Shown here piece by piece: positions 1-8,858 of a stretch of 64,000 nt of DNA. This stretch comes from Candidatus Sulfotelmatobacter kueseliae (lineage in GTDB: Bacteria > Acidobacteriota > Terriglobia > Terriglobales > Acidobacteriaceae), in NCBI GenBank assembly GCA_900290255.1, contig OMOD01000024.1, forward strand, positions 84,325 through 148,324. The letters run 5' to 3'. Every line of letters starts with the position of its first letter. Position 1 is the first letter of the stretch. The position numbers and the translations under genes were made by a program. Under the pieces are notes generated by a model, which saw only the letters and a program-made list of their open reading frames with translations, searched no databases and was not told where the DNA came from.

Positions 1-1032
1 GAATTCCTGCGCCACGATCCCGCGCGGAAGGGCGAATTGAAACGCTTGCAGAGTTTCGTCATGCGCGAGGTGAACCGCATTGCGGCGCGGATTGCCGGAG
101 CCCGGGTGAAGAACGTGATTGCGACTTCGGGCACGGCCGCCGCGCTGGCCGCCGTCGCCACTCATCTGCGTCGCGGACGCCAGCGGTCGCGGCTGGTGGT
201 ATCCAGGGGAGAGATGACTCGCATCGCCAAGCGGCTGGCGCGGCTGCCGGTCGCGGAACGGCGCAAGATCCAAGGCATCGGACCGCGGCGGGCGGAAATC
301 ATCGTCTCCGGTGCCATGGTCTACCACGAATTGCTCGACCGCCTGCACCTCGCCGCTTTTCGCTATTCGCCACTCGGCCTGCGCGACGGCATTCTCGCGC
401 AAATGGCCGCCGAGTACGATCGCAGCACGCGCTCCGGCAAGCAGATCGAATCGGAACGCTGGGAATCGATTCTGAAAGCGGTCGAGCATTACCACATTGA
501 CCGCAAGCATGCGTTGGACGTCCGCGAATCGGCCATGGTCCTGTTCTCGGGGTTACGCTCGGTGCACCGCCTGCCTCCCGAATACCGCGAATGGCTCTCG
601 GCCGCCGCCATGCTCTACGAAGTTGGCGATTACGTGAATCGCAATGGCCACCATCGCCACACCCAGTACATCATTTCGAATTCGGAGATTCTTGGCTTCA
701 CACCCGAGCAGCGCCGCGTGATCGCGGCCATTGCCCGTTATCTGGGAAAGTCACGCCCCACGGCAGACGATGGCCCGATGAAGTTGGTGGACCCTGCCGA
801 ACGGGAGAACGTGCAAAAAGCGATCTTGCTGCTTCGCCTGGCGCGCGCTCTGAACCTGGGACGCAGCCGCGCCGTTGAGCGAGTGCGCATCAGCGTGCGC
901 TCGGCGGATGTGCGGGTAACGCTGGTTCCCCGGCGGCGCGCAGGAGTTGATTTGGAACTTTGGGCGATCGAAAAAGACTGCGCTTATTTCCGCGAAGTTT
1001 TCGGTCGTGAGCTCTCAACCGCGGTTTCGTAG
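1..1032 (+). CDS. Ppx/GppA family phosphatase, 3' part (5' cut by window edge)
   Basis: C-terminal part of an exopolyphosphatase/guanosine pentaphosphate phosphatase. These enzymes hydrolyse polyphosphate or pppGpp in the cytoplasm. The reading frame is open from base 1 (EFLRHDPARKGE...), so the TTG at 37 is not the true start and the gene continues to the left. Visible are the ATSGTA motif typical of the end of the Ppx/GppA actin-like domain, then a helical region with an HD-type segment (AAMLYEVGDYV, NGHHRHTQYII) that matches the C-terminal HD-like domain of the long Ppx form. About 343 codons are present, against roughly 500 in full-length members. The last 49 bases overlap the end of the convergent sixA. 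Together with ppk1 next door this marks a polyphosphate turnover locus. Ppx versus GppA specificity cannot be decided here. Confidence 0.85.
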   Translation, partial: EFLRHDPARKGELKRLQSFVMREVNRIAARIAGARVKNVIATSGTAAALAAVATHLRRGRQRSRLVVSRGEMTRIAKRLARLPVAERRKIQGIGPRRAEIIVSGAMVYHELLDRLHLAAFRYSPLGLRDGILAQMAAEYDRSTRSGKQIESERWESILKAVEHYHIDRKHALDVRESAMVLFSGLRSVHRLPPEYREWLSAAAMLYEVGDYVNRNGHHRHTQYIISNSEILGFTPEQRRVIAAIARYLGKSRPTADDGPMKLVDPAERENVQKAILLLRLARALNLGRSRAVERVRISVRSADVRVTLVPRRRAGVDLELWAIEKDCAYFREVFGRELSTAVS

Positions 1033-1514
1033 AGCGTGCGCAGCACTTTGGGAGTCACGCACCACTGCAGCGTGCCGGAGGTCCGGCGCATCTCGACCTT
1101 GGCCACCGCGCCTTTTTTCAGCTCCAGCGATGCCTCGCAACCGGAATCGCTGATCACCGCACCCAGGAATTGGCTGAGATTGGGATTGTGCCCGACGACC
1201 ATGATGGCTTCCATGCGGGAGTACTTTTCCAGAAGCTTGCGGAAATCGGCCAGGCCAGCCCCGGGACGCAGGCCTGTATCCAACTGCAGTTTGCCCTCAT
1301 AGCCCAGTTCATTGCCCACCAGGGAAGCCGTCTGCGTGCAGCGCTTCAGCGGACTGGAAATGATAGCGTCCACCTGCACGTCGAGCGCGGCCAGGGCGCG
1401 CCCGATGTAACCGCACTGCTCCATGCCCTCCTTGTCGAGAGCGCGTTTTTCGTCCTTCTTGGGATTCGGACCGTGTGTGCCCGCGCTGGCGTGACGCAGG
1501 AAATAGAGGATCAT
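984..1514 (-). CDS. sixA: SixA-like histidine phosphatase (RHG family)
   Basis: 176-residue histidine-phosphatase-superfamily protein. The catalytic RHA motif is at residues 7-9, the second Arg (SSPLKRC, R58) and the second catalytic His (VVGHNPN, H109) are in place, and length matches the small SixA branch, which dephosphorylates phosphohistidine. No signal peptide is seen, so it should be cytoplasmic. The start ATG lies 6 bases beyond the ppk1 stop, and the end of ppk1 (GGAACG) can act as its ribosome binding site, so the two are very probably co-transcribed and translationally coupled. The 3' end overlaps the convergent ppx/gppA by 49 bases. The link to polyphosphate is contextual only; the true substrate is unknown. 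Confidence 0.85.
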   Translation of the reverse strand: MILYFLRHASAGTHGPNPKKDEKRALDKEGMEQCGYIGRALAALDVQVDAIISSPLKRCTQTASLVGNELGYEGKLQLDTGLRPGAGLADFRKLLEKYSRMEAIMVVGHNPNLSQFLGAVISDSGCEASLELKKGAVAKVEMRRTSGTLQWCVTPKVLRTLYETAVESSRPKTSRK

Positions 1515-1520
1515 GGCTGA

Positions 1521-3722
1521 TTATCGTTCCTTCCCCACTGTTACTTTACGCCTTCTCGCCGGAACCGGCGCGGGCAGAACCGCCGGCGCTTTGCCCTCGG
1601 CCAGGCTGATCAGAAAATCCTGCGCCGAGAATGCCGCGGCGCCGGTCGGTGGACGGCGATTGCGTTTCCCGTGCACCGGCTGCCAGGCCCGGATGTAAGT
1701 TGCGTCCTTCAAAAGAAGACGCGCCTTGCGGTTGTCGGCAAGGTAAGCGTCGAGAATCTCCCGTTTTACCCGCTCCCGCAGTAATTCATCCCGCAGCGGC
1801 ACCAGGGCTTCGACGCGCTCGTAGAGGTTGCGGGGCATCCAGTCGGCGCTGCCGATGTAGACCTCTTCTTCCCCGCCATTGGCAAAGTAGTAGATGCGGC
1901 TGTGCTCGAGGAACCGGCCCACAATGCTGCGCACGCGGATGTGGTCGCTTACCCCGCGAACTCCCGGGCGGAGAGCGCAGATGCCGCGCACGATCAGGTC
2001 AATCTCGACTCCAGCCTGCGAGGCGCGGTACAACGCCTGCACGATGTTCTTGTCGAGCAGCGCATTCATCTTGGCGACGATGTGCGCTACTCTGCCCTGC
2101 CGCGCGTGCTCGGCTTCGCGCTCGATCAAAGCGATGCATTTCTCCGCCAGGTCAAGCGGTGCCACTAGAAGCGGCTCGTAGCTGGGGTTTTCAGCGTATG
2201 CGGTCAGGAAACTGAACACATCGTGCACGGCCCGGGTGACCTCGGGATTGGCCGTCAATAGACTCAGGTCGGTATAAATTCTCGCCGTCGTCGCGTTGTA
2301 ATTTCCCGTGCCGATGTGGGCATAACTTCGCGTTACGCCGTCGGGATCGCGCCGCACCAGCAACGAGAGCTTGCAATGCGTCTTCAAGCCGACCAGACCG
2401 TGGAAGACCTGTACCCCGGCATCCTCCAGGTCGCGCGCCCAGCGGATGTTCGAGGCTTCGTCGAAGCGCGCCTTCAGTTCGACCACGGCCGTGACTTCCT
2501 TGCGCGATGCGGCGTCGATCAGCGAAGGCACAATCAACGAATGCTCGCTGGTGCGGTAGAGAGTCTGTTTGATGGAAAGAACATTCTCGTCTTCCGCCGC
2601 CGCCTCGATGAACGAAACCACCGCATCGTAAGAGTCGTAGGGATGATGCAGCAGGATGTCATGCTGCCGGAGTTCCTCGAACAAATCCTTTGACTTCGAG
2701 GTCAGCCGCAACTCGCGGGCAGTAAACGGGCGGTACTTGAGGTCGGGACGCCGCACCTGCTCGTAGATATTGAACAGACGCGAGAGGTTGACCGGGCCAT
2801 TGACGGGAAACACTTGCCAAGCGTCGATCTCGAAAACCGAGCGCAGGCGGTCAATGATTTCAGGATCGGCGTCGGCTTCAATCTCCAAGCGCACCGCATC
2901 GCCCTTTCGCCGGTTGTGCAATTCCGTGCGCACCGACTCCAGCAGGCTGCGCGCTTCTTCTTCCGCCAGGTACAGGTTGCTGTTGCGGGTTACGCGAAAC
3001 GGCGCCGCGGCCACGATGTCATAACCGTGATACATACGCACCGCATGATGGGCCACCAGATCGGCGAGAAAGATAAAATCCGCCGTGCCCTCCGAAGGCA
3101 ACGGTACCAGTCGCGGCAATGCCCGCGGCACTGACACCACCCCGGTATAGGTCAGCGAGGAGCGCCGCCGGCGGCGCAGCAGGAATCCCAGACACAGCGC
3201 CTTGTTGATTACCCGGGGAAAAGGATGAGCCGGATCCACCGTCACCGGTGTCAGCAGCGGGTCCAGTTCTTTCTCGCAATATTCGTTTACGAAGCGCAGT
3301 GCTTCCGGGTCGAGTTCCTCGAGGCCAAGCACGCGGATGCCGTTTTCCGCCAGCGCCGGACGGAGCCGGGCATTCCAGCAGTCGTACTGATCGTCCACGA
3401 ACTCATGCGTGAGTTGGTTCAGCAGATCGCGCTTCGCGGTCAGAGTGTGGCCGTCGGGACCAGCTTCGTTGTAGCCGTCCTCGATCTGCTGCATCATGCC
3501 GGCGATACGCACCTCGAAGAACTCATCCATGTTGCTGGCCGAGATGGAGAGAAACTTCAGCCGCTCCAGCAGCGGGTTGCCCTCGTCCTCGGCCTCTTCC
3601 AGCACGCGCCGATTGAAGGCCAGCCAGGAGGTGTCGCGATTCAAGAAATACTGTGGATTGTCCAGTGAAATACGTGCCATGGCAGACGCGCTCGCAGGAG
3701 CAGGAGTTTCAGTATAGAACAT
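1521..3722 (-). CDS. ppk1: Polyphosphate kinase 1
   Basis: Makes polyphosphate from ATP reversibly through a phosphohistidine intermediate. The conserved N-terminus (NRDTSWLAFNRRVLEEAED), the SNMDEFFEVR block, the phospholipase-D-like catalytic regions (SIKQTLYRTS, KTHCKLSLLVRR, HIGTGNYN) and the C-terminal NLYERVE block are all visible. The true start is uncertain. ATG 3722 gives about 733 residues, while ATG 3680 (MARISLDN) gives 719 and begins just before the conserved region. A still longer reading from 3776 would run into the pstS terminator and is unlikely. No strong Shine-Dalgarno sequence precedes either start. It is first in an operon with sixA and lies downstream of the independently terminated pstS. 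Confidence 0.95.
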   Translation of the reverse strand: MFYTETPAPASASAMARISLDNPQYFLNRDTSWLAFNRRVLEEAEDEGNPLLERLKFLSISASNMDEFFEVRIAGMMQQIEDGYNEAGPDGHTLTAKRDLLNQLTHEFVDDQYDCWNARLRPALAENGIRVLGLEELDPEALRFVNEYCEKELDPLLTPVTVDPAHPFPRVINKALCLGFLLRRRRRSSLTYTGVVSVPRALPRLVPLPSEGTADFIFLADLVAHHAVRMYHGYDIVAAAPFRVTRNSNLYLAEEEARSLLESVRTELHNRRKGDAVRLEIEADADPEIIDRLRSVFEIDAWQVFPVNGPVNLSRLFNIYEQVRRPDLKYRPFTARELRLTSKSKDLFEELRQHDILLHHPYDSYDAVVSFIEAAAEDENVLSIKQTLYRTSEHSLIVPSLIDAASRKEVTAVVELKARFDEASNIRWARDLEDAGVQVFHGLVGLKTHCKLSLLVRRDPDGVTRSYAHIGTGNYNATTARIYTDLSLLTANPEVTRAVHDVFSFLTAYAENPSYEPLLVAPLDLAEKCIALIEREAEHARQGRVAHIVAKMNALLDKNIVQALYRASQAGVEIDLIVRGICALRPGVRGVSDHIRVRSIVGRFLEHSRIYYFANGGEEEVYIGSADWMPRNLYERVEALVPLRDELLRERVKREILDAYLADNRKARLLLKDATYIRAWQPVHGKRNRRPPTGAAAFSAQDFLISLAEGKAPAVLPAPVPARRRKVTVGKER

Positions 3723-3769
3723 CCCCACGTCTTTCGCAGACGGGCAATTCCCGGCAAGTACTGCCCCGA

Positions 3770-3806
3770 TGGGCAAACAAAAGCGCCCGGATATCTGTCC
3801 GGGCGC
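3770..3806 (-). terminator. Rho-independent terminator of pstS
   Basis: A perfect 9-bp stem (GCGCCCGGA at 3783-3791 with TCCGGGCGC at 3798-3806, 6-base loop) is followed on the minus strand by CTTTTGTTTG. It starts 13 bases after the pstS stop codon and ends before the likely ppk1 start, so it separates pstS from ppk1-sixA. Confidence 0.85.
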
Positions 3807-3819
3807 GCTGGCGGAGCCT

Positions 3820-4836
3820 TTATTTGACCTGCTTGATCGTTTCTTTCACTTTCGCGACCACGTTGTCGGGTAGCGGCGCGTAGCTCAGCGCAGAGGTCAG
3901 TTTTTGACCATCGCTGACCATCCAGCTGAGAAAATCAGCCAGGATCTTGCCCTTGGCCGGATCCTTCGACTGCTGCGGAATCAGCAGCCAGGTAAAGCTC
4001 GAAATCGCGTAGGCATCCTTGCCTGGAGCATTGGTAATGGAGACTCGGAAATCAGCCGGCATCTTGGGAGCCGAAGCGGCCGCCGCCGTCACTCCCTCCA
4101 GCGAGGCCTTCAGAAAAACGCCGGCGGCGTTGCGAACGCTGCCGTACTGGATATTATTCTGCAGGGCATAGATCAGTTCGATGTAACCGATGGATCCCGG
4201 CAGTTGCCGGATGAATCCCGCTACTCCCTCGTTTCCCTTGCCTCCCATGCCCCTCGGCCACTTGACGGAAGCACCGAAGCCCACCTGGGCCTTCCAATCG
4301 GCGCTCACTTTGGATAGATAGTCGGTCCAGATAAAAGTGGTGCCGCTGCCCTCGGAGCGGTGGACGATGATAATCTCCTGGTTGGGGAACTTGATACCTG
4401 GGTTCGCGGCGCTGATGGCCGGATCATTCCAGTTGGAGATTCGCCCCAGGAAAATTTCAGAGAGCATCTCCGGCGTGAACTTAAGCTCGCCGGAGACTCC
4501 TGGAACGTTATAGGCAGGCACGACGGCTCCGAGCACGGTCGGGATATTGAGAACGTTCGTTTTCAGCTTGGCCTCGGCGTCATGCAGCTGGCCATCAGTC
4601 ATGGGCATGTCGCTGGCCCCGAAATCCACGGTAGCAGCCGTCACTTGCTGGATTCCCCCGCCGCTGCCGATGGACTGGTAGTTGACCTGAATGTCGGGAT
4701 GAATCTTTTGGTACTCGCTGAACCATTTCGAATAGATGGGATAGGGAAAGGTTGCGCCTGCTCCATTCAGCGTGGTCTGCCCTACCACCGGCAGGGCCAG
4801 AAGGACGCACACCAACAGCAGCATGATTTTGCGCAT
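3820..4836 (-). CDS. pstS: Phosphate ABC transporter substrate-binding protein PstS
   Basis: Periplasmic phosphate-binding protein, 338 residues from ATG 4836, which has a GAGGAGG ribosome binding site 12 bases upstream and opens a clear signal peptide (MRKIMLLLVCVLLALPVVGQ). The mature part starts with the PstS signature NGAGATFPYPIYSKW and contains SIGSGGG, the DFGASDMPM block and HRSEGSGTTF, which supply phosphate ligands in the family. A longer upstream reading to 4896 would overlap the candidate Pho box and is rejected. No pstC, pstA, pstB or phoU lies nearby, so the permease must be elsewhere. The gene is alone between a Pho-box-like promoter and a strong terminator. Confidence 0.95.
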   Translation of the reverse strand: MRKIMLLLVCVLLALPVVGQTTLNGAGATFPYPIYSKWFSEYQKIHPDIQVNYQSIGSGGGIQQVTAATVDFGASDMPMTDGQLHDAEAKLKTNVLNIPTVLGAVVPAYNVPGVSGELKFTPEMLSEIFLGRISNWNDPAISAANPGIKFPNQEIIIVHRSEGSGTTFIWTDYLSKVSADWKAQVGFGASVKWPRGMGGKGNEGVAGFIRQLPGSIGYIELIYALQNNIQYGSVRNAAGVFLKASLEGVTAAAASAPKMPADFRVSITNAPGKDAYAISSFTWLLIPQQSKDPAKGKILADFLSWMVSDGQKLTSALSYAPLPDNVVAKVKETIKQVK

Positions 4837-4886
4837 CAGTAGAAGATTCCTCCTCGTTGAGATATGTCCTCGTTCTATCGGCGTAG

Positions 4887-4904
4887 TGTTACACAACTGT
4901 TACA
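4887..4904 (-). promoter_or_regulatory. Candidate Pho box upstream of pstS
   Basis: Two perfect 7-base direct repeats (TGTAACA on the minus strand) separated by 4 bases, so an 11-base period. This is the spacing of PhoB/PhoP boxes, and the repeat words resemble CTGTCAT/TTAACA half sites. The site lies about 50 bases upstream of the pstS ATG. Binding by a PhoB homologue is inferred. Confidence 0.6.
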
Positions 4905-5131
4905 GGAACGTGAATTTCTGGTGAACGGGTAGCGGCTGGTTGGGTTCAGCGGACTTGGTCATGTGTTCCGAGCGCTCTGTGAACCTGGAAAAAAATGCCG
5001 GCGAGCATTCGCGCTGGCCCGTAGTCTAAACTATTCTGATGCAAGCAGGCGCAAGAGGTGCGCTCTGATTCGTCAAAGTTCGGTAAATTCTAGGGAAAGC
5101 TTGCTACCTGCCTCTGGGGGAAAGACCGTTC

Positions 5132-7543
5132 ATGAGTGATTCGCCCGAGCGCTATGCCCCGGGCTGGCCGGGCATCCCGCCGCGTTGGACCTCCAGCGCC
5201 AAGACCGGTGCCGGCACCGCACTGAACCAGCACAGCAAGGTCTGGTTCACGCTCAGCCACGGCATCCTGAACGAGGTTTATTTCCCGCGCGTGGATCAGG
5301 CCTGCACCCGCGACCTGGGGTTGATGGTCACAAATGGCCGCGACTTCTTCTCCGAGGAAAAACGTCACTGCACGTTCGAGAATCGCCCCGTCAAACTCGG
5401 GATTCCGGCCTATCAGCTCACCAACACCTGCAACCAGGGGCGGTATCGCATTCACAAGGAAGTTCTCACCGATCCTTACCGCAACGTGGTGCTGCAGAAG
5501 ATCCGCTTCGAGCCACTCGAAGGGCAACTCTCCGACTACCACCTCTATGCCCTCCTCTCGCCGCACCTGGCCAACTGGGGCAGCGGCAATACTGGCTGGA
5601 TCGGCGACTACAAAGGCTTCCCTATGTTCTTTGCCGAGCGCGGCAACGTAGCTTTGTCGCTGGCCGCTTCCGCGCCCTGGAAAAAAATGGCCGTTGGATT
5701 CGTAGGCTTCTCCGACGGCTGGCAGGATGTGTCGCAGCATTTCCAAATGGAGTGGGAATACACACGCGCGGAAAATGGAAACATCGCCTTTACCGGCGAG
5801 ATCGACCTGGCTGCCTGCCACGGCGAATTTCTGCTCGCGCTCGGTTTTGGCTTCATCTCGACTGAGGCTGGACAGCAGGCGCGCTCCACTCTGTTCGAAG
5901 ACTACAGCGAATTGCGCCAGCACTACGTTGCGCAGTGGAGCAACTGGCAAGACAAACTGTTCAAGCTGGACGAACCGCCGCGCCAGTGCGATCTCTATCG
6001 CGCCTCGACTGCGGTCTTGCGCACGCATGAGTCGAAGGATTTTCTGGGCGGCATCATCGCCAGCCTCTCGGTTCCGTGGGGCTTCAACAAGGGAGATGAA
6101 GACCTCGGCGGGTACCATCTGATCTGGCCGCGCGATCTGGTCGAAACTGCCGGCGCGCTGCTCGCCGCGGGAGCCGTGACCGAAGCCGTGCGCGTCCTGC
6201 TCTATCTGGAAACCACACAGGAGGCCGATGGCAACTGGGCGCAGAATCTCTGGCTCGACGGGCGCGCCTACTGGAGCGGCGTTCAGATGGATGAAACCGC
6301 CTTTCCCATCCTGCTGCTCGATTTGTTGCGCCGCGAGGCCCCGGATGCGCTGGGAAAACTCGACCGCTGGTGGCCCATGGCGCGCAACGCCGCCAGCTTC
6401 ATCGTGCGCAATGGCCCGGTCACCTTACAGGATCGCTGGGAAGAGGATGCCGGCTATTCCCCATTCACTTTAGCGGCCGAGATTTCCGCTCTGCTGGCCG
6501 CGGCTGACATCGCCGATCTGACCGGACATTCCGAGCAGGCCCAAACCATGCGGGATACCGCCGATGCCTGGAACGCTAACATCGAGCGCTGGACCTACGC
6601 CAGCGGAACCGATTTGGCGCAACAGCTTGGCGTCCCGGGTTATTACGTGCGCATCGCACCGCCCGTCACCGACAGCGCGGCCTCTCCCGTCCAGGGTTTC
6701 GTTCCCATCAAGAATCAGCCGCCGGGCCAGGACGGTGAACGCGCCTACCACATCATCAGCCCTGACGCTCTGGCGCTGGTGCGCTTCGGCCTGCGTGCGG
6801 CGGACGATCCGCGGATTGTCAGCACGCTGCGCGTCATTGATGCCCTCCTTTCCGTCGAGTTGCCTCAGGGTCCGTGCTGGTATCGCTACAACGGCGATGG
6901 CTACGGCGAACACAAGGACGGTTCTGCCTTCGATGGCACCGGTATCGGCCGCCCCTGGCCGCTGCTGGCCGGAGAGCGCGCCCACTACGCTCTGGCCTGC
7001 GGCCACCGCGACGAGGCCGAGGCGCTGCTGACTGTGCTCGAGAATTCCACCGCCGGACAAAGCCGCCTGCTGCCCGAGCAGGTCTGGGACGCGGCCGACA
7101 TACCGGCGCTCGAACTGTTCCGCGGTCGACCGTCCGGTTCGGCTTGCCCGCTGGTCTGGGCGCATTCGGAGTACGTCAAGCTGCGCCGCTCCATCCGCGA
7201 CGGTCGCATATTTGACCAGCCACCGCAGACGGTTCAGCGTTACCTCGTCGAAAAACATGGCCGGCAACACTACGGCTGGAGGTTTAACAACAAGGCGCGC
7301 ACGGTTCCCCACAAGCAGACCCTGCGGCTCAATCTGCTCTCACCGGCGCTCGTGCACTGGAGCATCGACGGCTGGAAAACGGTGCAGGACAGCGAGACCC
7401 ACGACACCGGCCTTGGCCTCCACACCTTGAACCTGCCGACGGCTTCCCTGCCGGCCGGAGGACAGGTCGTCTTCACTTTCTTCTGGCCCGCGGGAAAGCG
7501 CTGGGAGGGAACCGACTACACCGTTACGGTGGAAGCGAGCTGA
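5132..7543 (+). CDS. Glucoamylase (GH15) with glucodextranase-type N-domain
   Basis: 803-residue exo-acting glucosidase that would release glucose from the ends of alpha-glucans. The N-terminus (GWPGIPPRWTSSAKTGAGTA) and the following beta-rich region to about residue 270 match the bacterial glucodextranase/glucoamylase N-domain. The GH15 (alpha/alpha)6 barrel follows, with GGYHLIWPRDLVE, the RWEEDAGYSPFTLAAE block carrying the probable general acid near residue 436, and GRPWPLLAGERAHY with the probable general base near 613. A C-terminal beta domain follows. No signal peptide is evident, so a cytoplasmic role in storage glucan or maltodextrin use is inferred. ATG 5132 has an upstream GGGGGA. 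It stands alone on the plus strand, with a 28-base gap to the convergent nrfD-like gene. Confidence 0.9.
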   Translation: MSDSPERYAPGWPGIPPRWTSSAKTGAGTALNQHSKVWFTLSHGILNEVYFPRVDQACTRDLGLMVTNGRDFFSEEKRHCTFENRPVKLGIPAYQLTNTCNQGRYRIHKEVLTDPYRNVVLQKIRFEPLEGQLSDYHLYALLSPHLANWGSGNTGWIGDYKGFPMFFAERGNVALSLAASAPWKKMAVGFVGFSDGWQDVSQHFQMEWEYTRAENGNIAFTGEIDLAACHGEFLLALGFGFISTEAGQQARSTLFEDYSELRQHYVAQWSNWQDKLFKLDEPPRQCDLYRASTAVLRTHESKDFLGGIIASLSVPWGFNKGDEDLGGYHLIWPRDLVETAGALLAAGAVTEAVRVLLYLETTQEADGNWAQNLWLDGRAYWSGVQMDETAFPILLLDLLRREAPDALGKLDRWWPMARNAASFIVRNGPVTLQDRWEEDAGYSPFTLAAEISALLAAADIADLTGHSEQAQTMRDTADAWNANIERWTYASGTDLAQQLGVPGYYVRIAPPVTDSAASPVQGFVPIKNQPPGQDGERAYHIISPDALALVRFGLRAADDPRIVSTLRVIDALLSVELPQGPCWYRYNGDGYGEHKDGSAFDGTGIGRPWPLLAGERAHYALACGHRDEAEALLTVLENSTAGQSRLLPEQVWDAADIPALELFRGRPSGSACPLVWAHSEYVKLRRSIRDGRIFDQPPQTVQRYLVEKHGRQHYGWRFNNKARTVPHKQTLRLNLLSPALVHWSIDGWKTVQDSETHDTGLGLHTLNLPTASLPAGGQVVFTFFWPAGKRWEGTDYTVTVEAS

Positions 7544-7571
7544 GCTACCTACGAATGTCCGGGAATTGTCT

Positions 7572-8756
7572 CTAAGCTTCCGTGCGGACAGCGGGAAGCG
7601 AACTTGCCTCCTGCCAGGGCGGCAGGAGCTTGACCAAAACCCACAGAATGCCGAACGGAAGAATCATGAGCGCGATCGCAGTCAGCAGCCCTTCCCGCGT
7701 CGCGAAACTCATCTTGTACGTGGTGTATCCGAGGAAGCTCTTGGAGAACAGTTGCCCGCCAATGACCACGTTCCAGCGCATGGCGAAGATACCAATCAAG
7801 GTCAGGCCTCCAGCCAGGGCATAAATCCGTTTGCGGGCAACGTCATTCAACTTCACAACTTGAGTCAGCCCCAGCAGCACGATGGGAGTCACGGTTCCGA
7901 GAAGAATCTGCACAATGACCTGCGACTTCCATAACCGCGTGTGCACCATGAAATCCAGGCTACGGAACGACTCATCGGCCTCGTAGATGCGCTGCAGCAG
8001 GTCGAGCATCTCCAGGCTGAAGTCAATCACGAAGGTATACAGCAGATATTGCGCGATCTTGTCCAGGCAGCGTATGTCGATTTCGCGCCCCCGCAGCCGG
8101 GTGGAGAGCATGTAGAGCAGCATCACCGCCGCGATGCCCGAAACCATGGCCGAAAAAATGAACACGATCGGCATCAGCGGCGACGACCACCAGGGGTTCG
8201 CCTTCACCGATCCAAAAATGAAGCCGACATAGCCGTGCAGCAAAAACGCGGAAGGAATACCGATCAGGGTAATGAAATAGCCCAGTCTCTCGTCGATGTG
8301 CAGCGAGCGTTCGCTGAGGTTGCTGGAGCCCAGCGTGAGCGCGCGGTACACCAGGCGCGCTGCTCCCTTCGAAGTCTGGGATTTCAGCACGATGTCGCGC
8401 CGGTAGTCCAGCCAGATTTCCAGCAACAGCACCGCCATCAGGTACCACAGATAGACGAAGCCGAACATGGCCATGGCGGAAGAGCGGTGCGGCGTCAGGT
8501 ACATCTCCAACGATCGCTCAGGATGGCCGAGGTGCAATTGCAAGGGCAGGGGCGCGACCAGGAGAAATGCAAGCGCCGTCAACAGGGCCAAACGGTACGT
8601 CGGCTTCACCGCTTCCACCCGGAAGACGCGCTCCAGGGACGCCAGAATAAACGCTCCGGCCACCAGTCCCGTGATGAAGGGATAGAGAACGATGAGCACG
8701 CTCCACTGCAGCTCCACCTCGTTCGGATACATAAAGCCTTCGACGGGAATTGCCAC
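7572..8756 (-). CDS. nrfD: NrfD/PsrC-like quinone-interacting membrane subunit
   Basis: 394-residue polytopic protein of the NrfD/PsrC family, which passes electrons between the quinone pool and an Fe-S partner. The hydrophobic segments, the early VAGAFILASLERVFR region and the LHLGHPERSLEMYL block are typical. The start is GTG 8756 with AAGGAGG just upstream; ATG 8732 is an alternative. It is the last gene of a cytochrome - Fe-S protein - NrfD set and is separated from the Fe-S gene by 102 bases containing two hairpins. No molybdopterin or other catalytic subunit follows; the next gene is a convergent glucoamylase. Which redox couple it serves cannot be read from the sequence. Confidence 0.88.
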   Translation of the reverse strand: MAIPVEGFMYPNEVELQWSVLIVLYPFITGLVAGAFILASLERVFRVEAVKPTYRLALLTALAFLLVAPLPLQLHLGHPERSLEMYLTPHRSSAMAMFGFVYLWYLMAVLLLEIWLDYRRDIVLKSQTSKGAARLVYRALTLGSSNLSERSLHIDERLGYFITLIGIPSAFLLHGYVGFIFGSVKANPWWSSPLMPIVFIFSAMVSGIAAVMLLYMLSTRLRGREIDIRCLDKIAQYLLYTFVIDFSLEMLDLLQRIYEADESFRSLDFMVHTRLWKSQVIVQILLGTVTPIVLLGLTQVVKLNDVARKRIYALAGGLTLIGIFAMRWNVVIGGQLFSKSFLGYTTYKMSFATREGLLTAIALMILPFGILWVLVKLLPPWQEASSLPAVRTEA

Positions 8757-8777
8757 GAGCCTCCTTGCCTTCCCTCA

Positions 8778-8832
8778 GCGGCTAAAGCCGCACTTTTTTC
8801 ACCGCACTCGCGGCGCGGCTTGAGGCCGCGCC
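8778..8832. repeat. Pair of palindromic hairpins inside the cytochrome/Fe-S/NrfD operon
   Basis: Two adjacent perfect inverted repeats: GCGGCTAAAGCCGC at 8778-8791, and GGCGCGGC/GCCGCGCC at 8812-8832 around a 5-base loop. The first is followed on the plus strand by a run of six T. They fill most of the gap between the Fe-S and NrfD genes and look like REP elements that could also stabilise or attenuate the transcript. Confidence 0.7.
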
Positions 8833-8858
8833 CTTTCCAAACCGACCGCGATCAGACC

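Noticed and set aside
5090..6118. Long minus-strand open frame (342 codons) opposite the glucoamylase gene
   Set aside because: It is a mirror of a GC-rich coding region. The plus-strand protein is a clear full-length GH15 enzyme and the minus frame shows no family features.
8791..8799. T run after the GCGGCTAAAGCCGC hairpin as a terminator
   Set aside because: The T run is on the plus strand, where no gene ends nearby. On the minus strand, where the genes lie, it precedes the stem as an A run.
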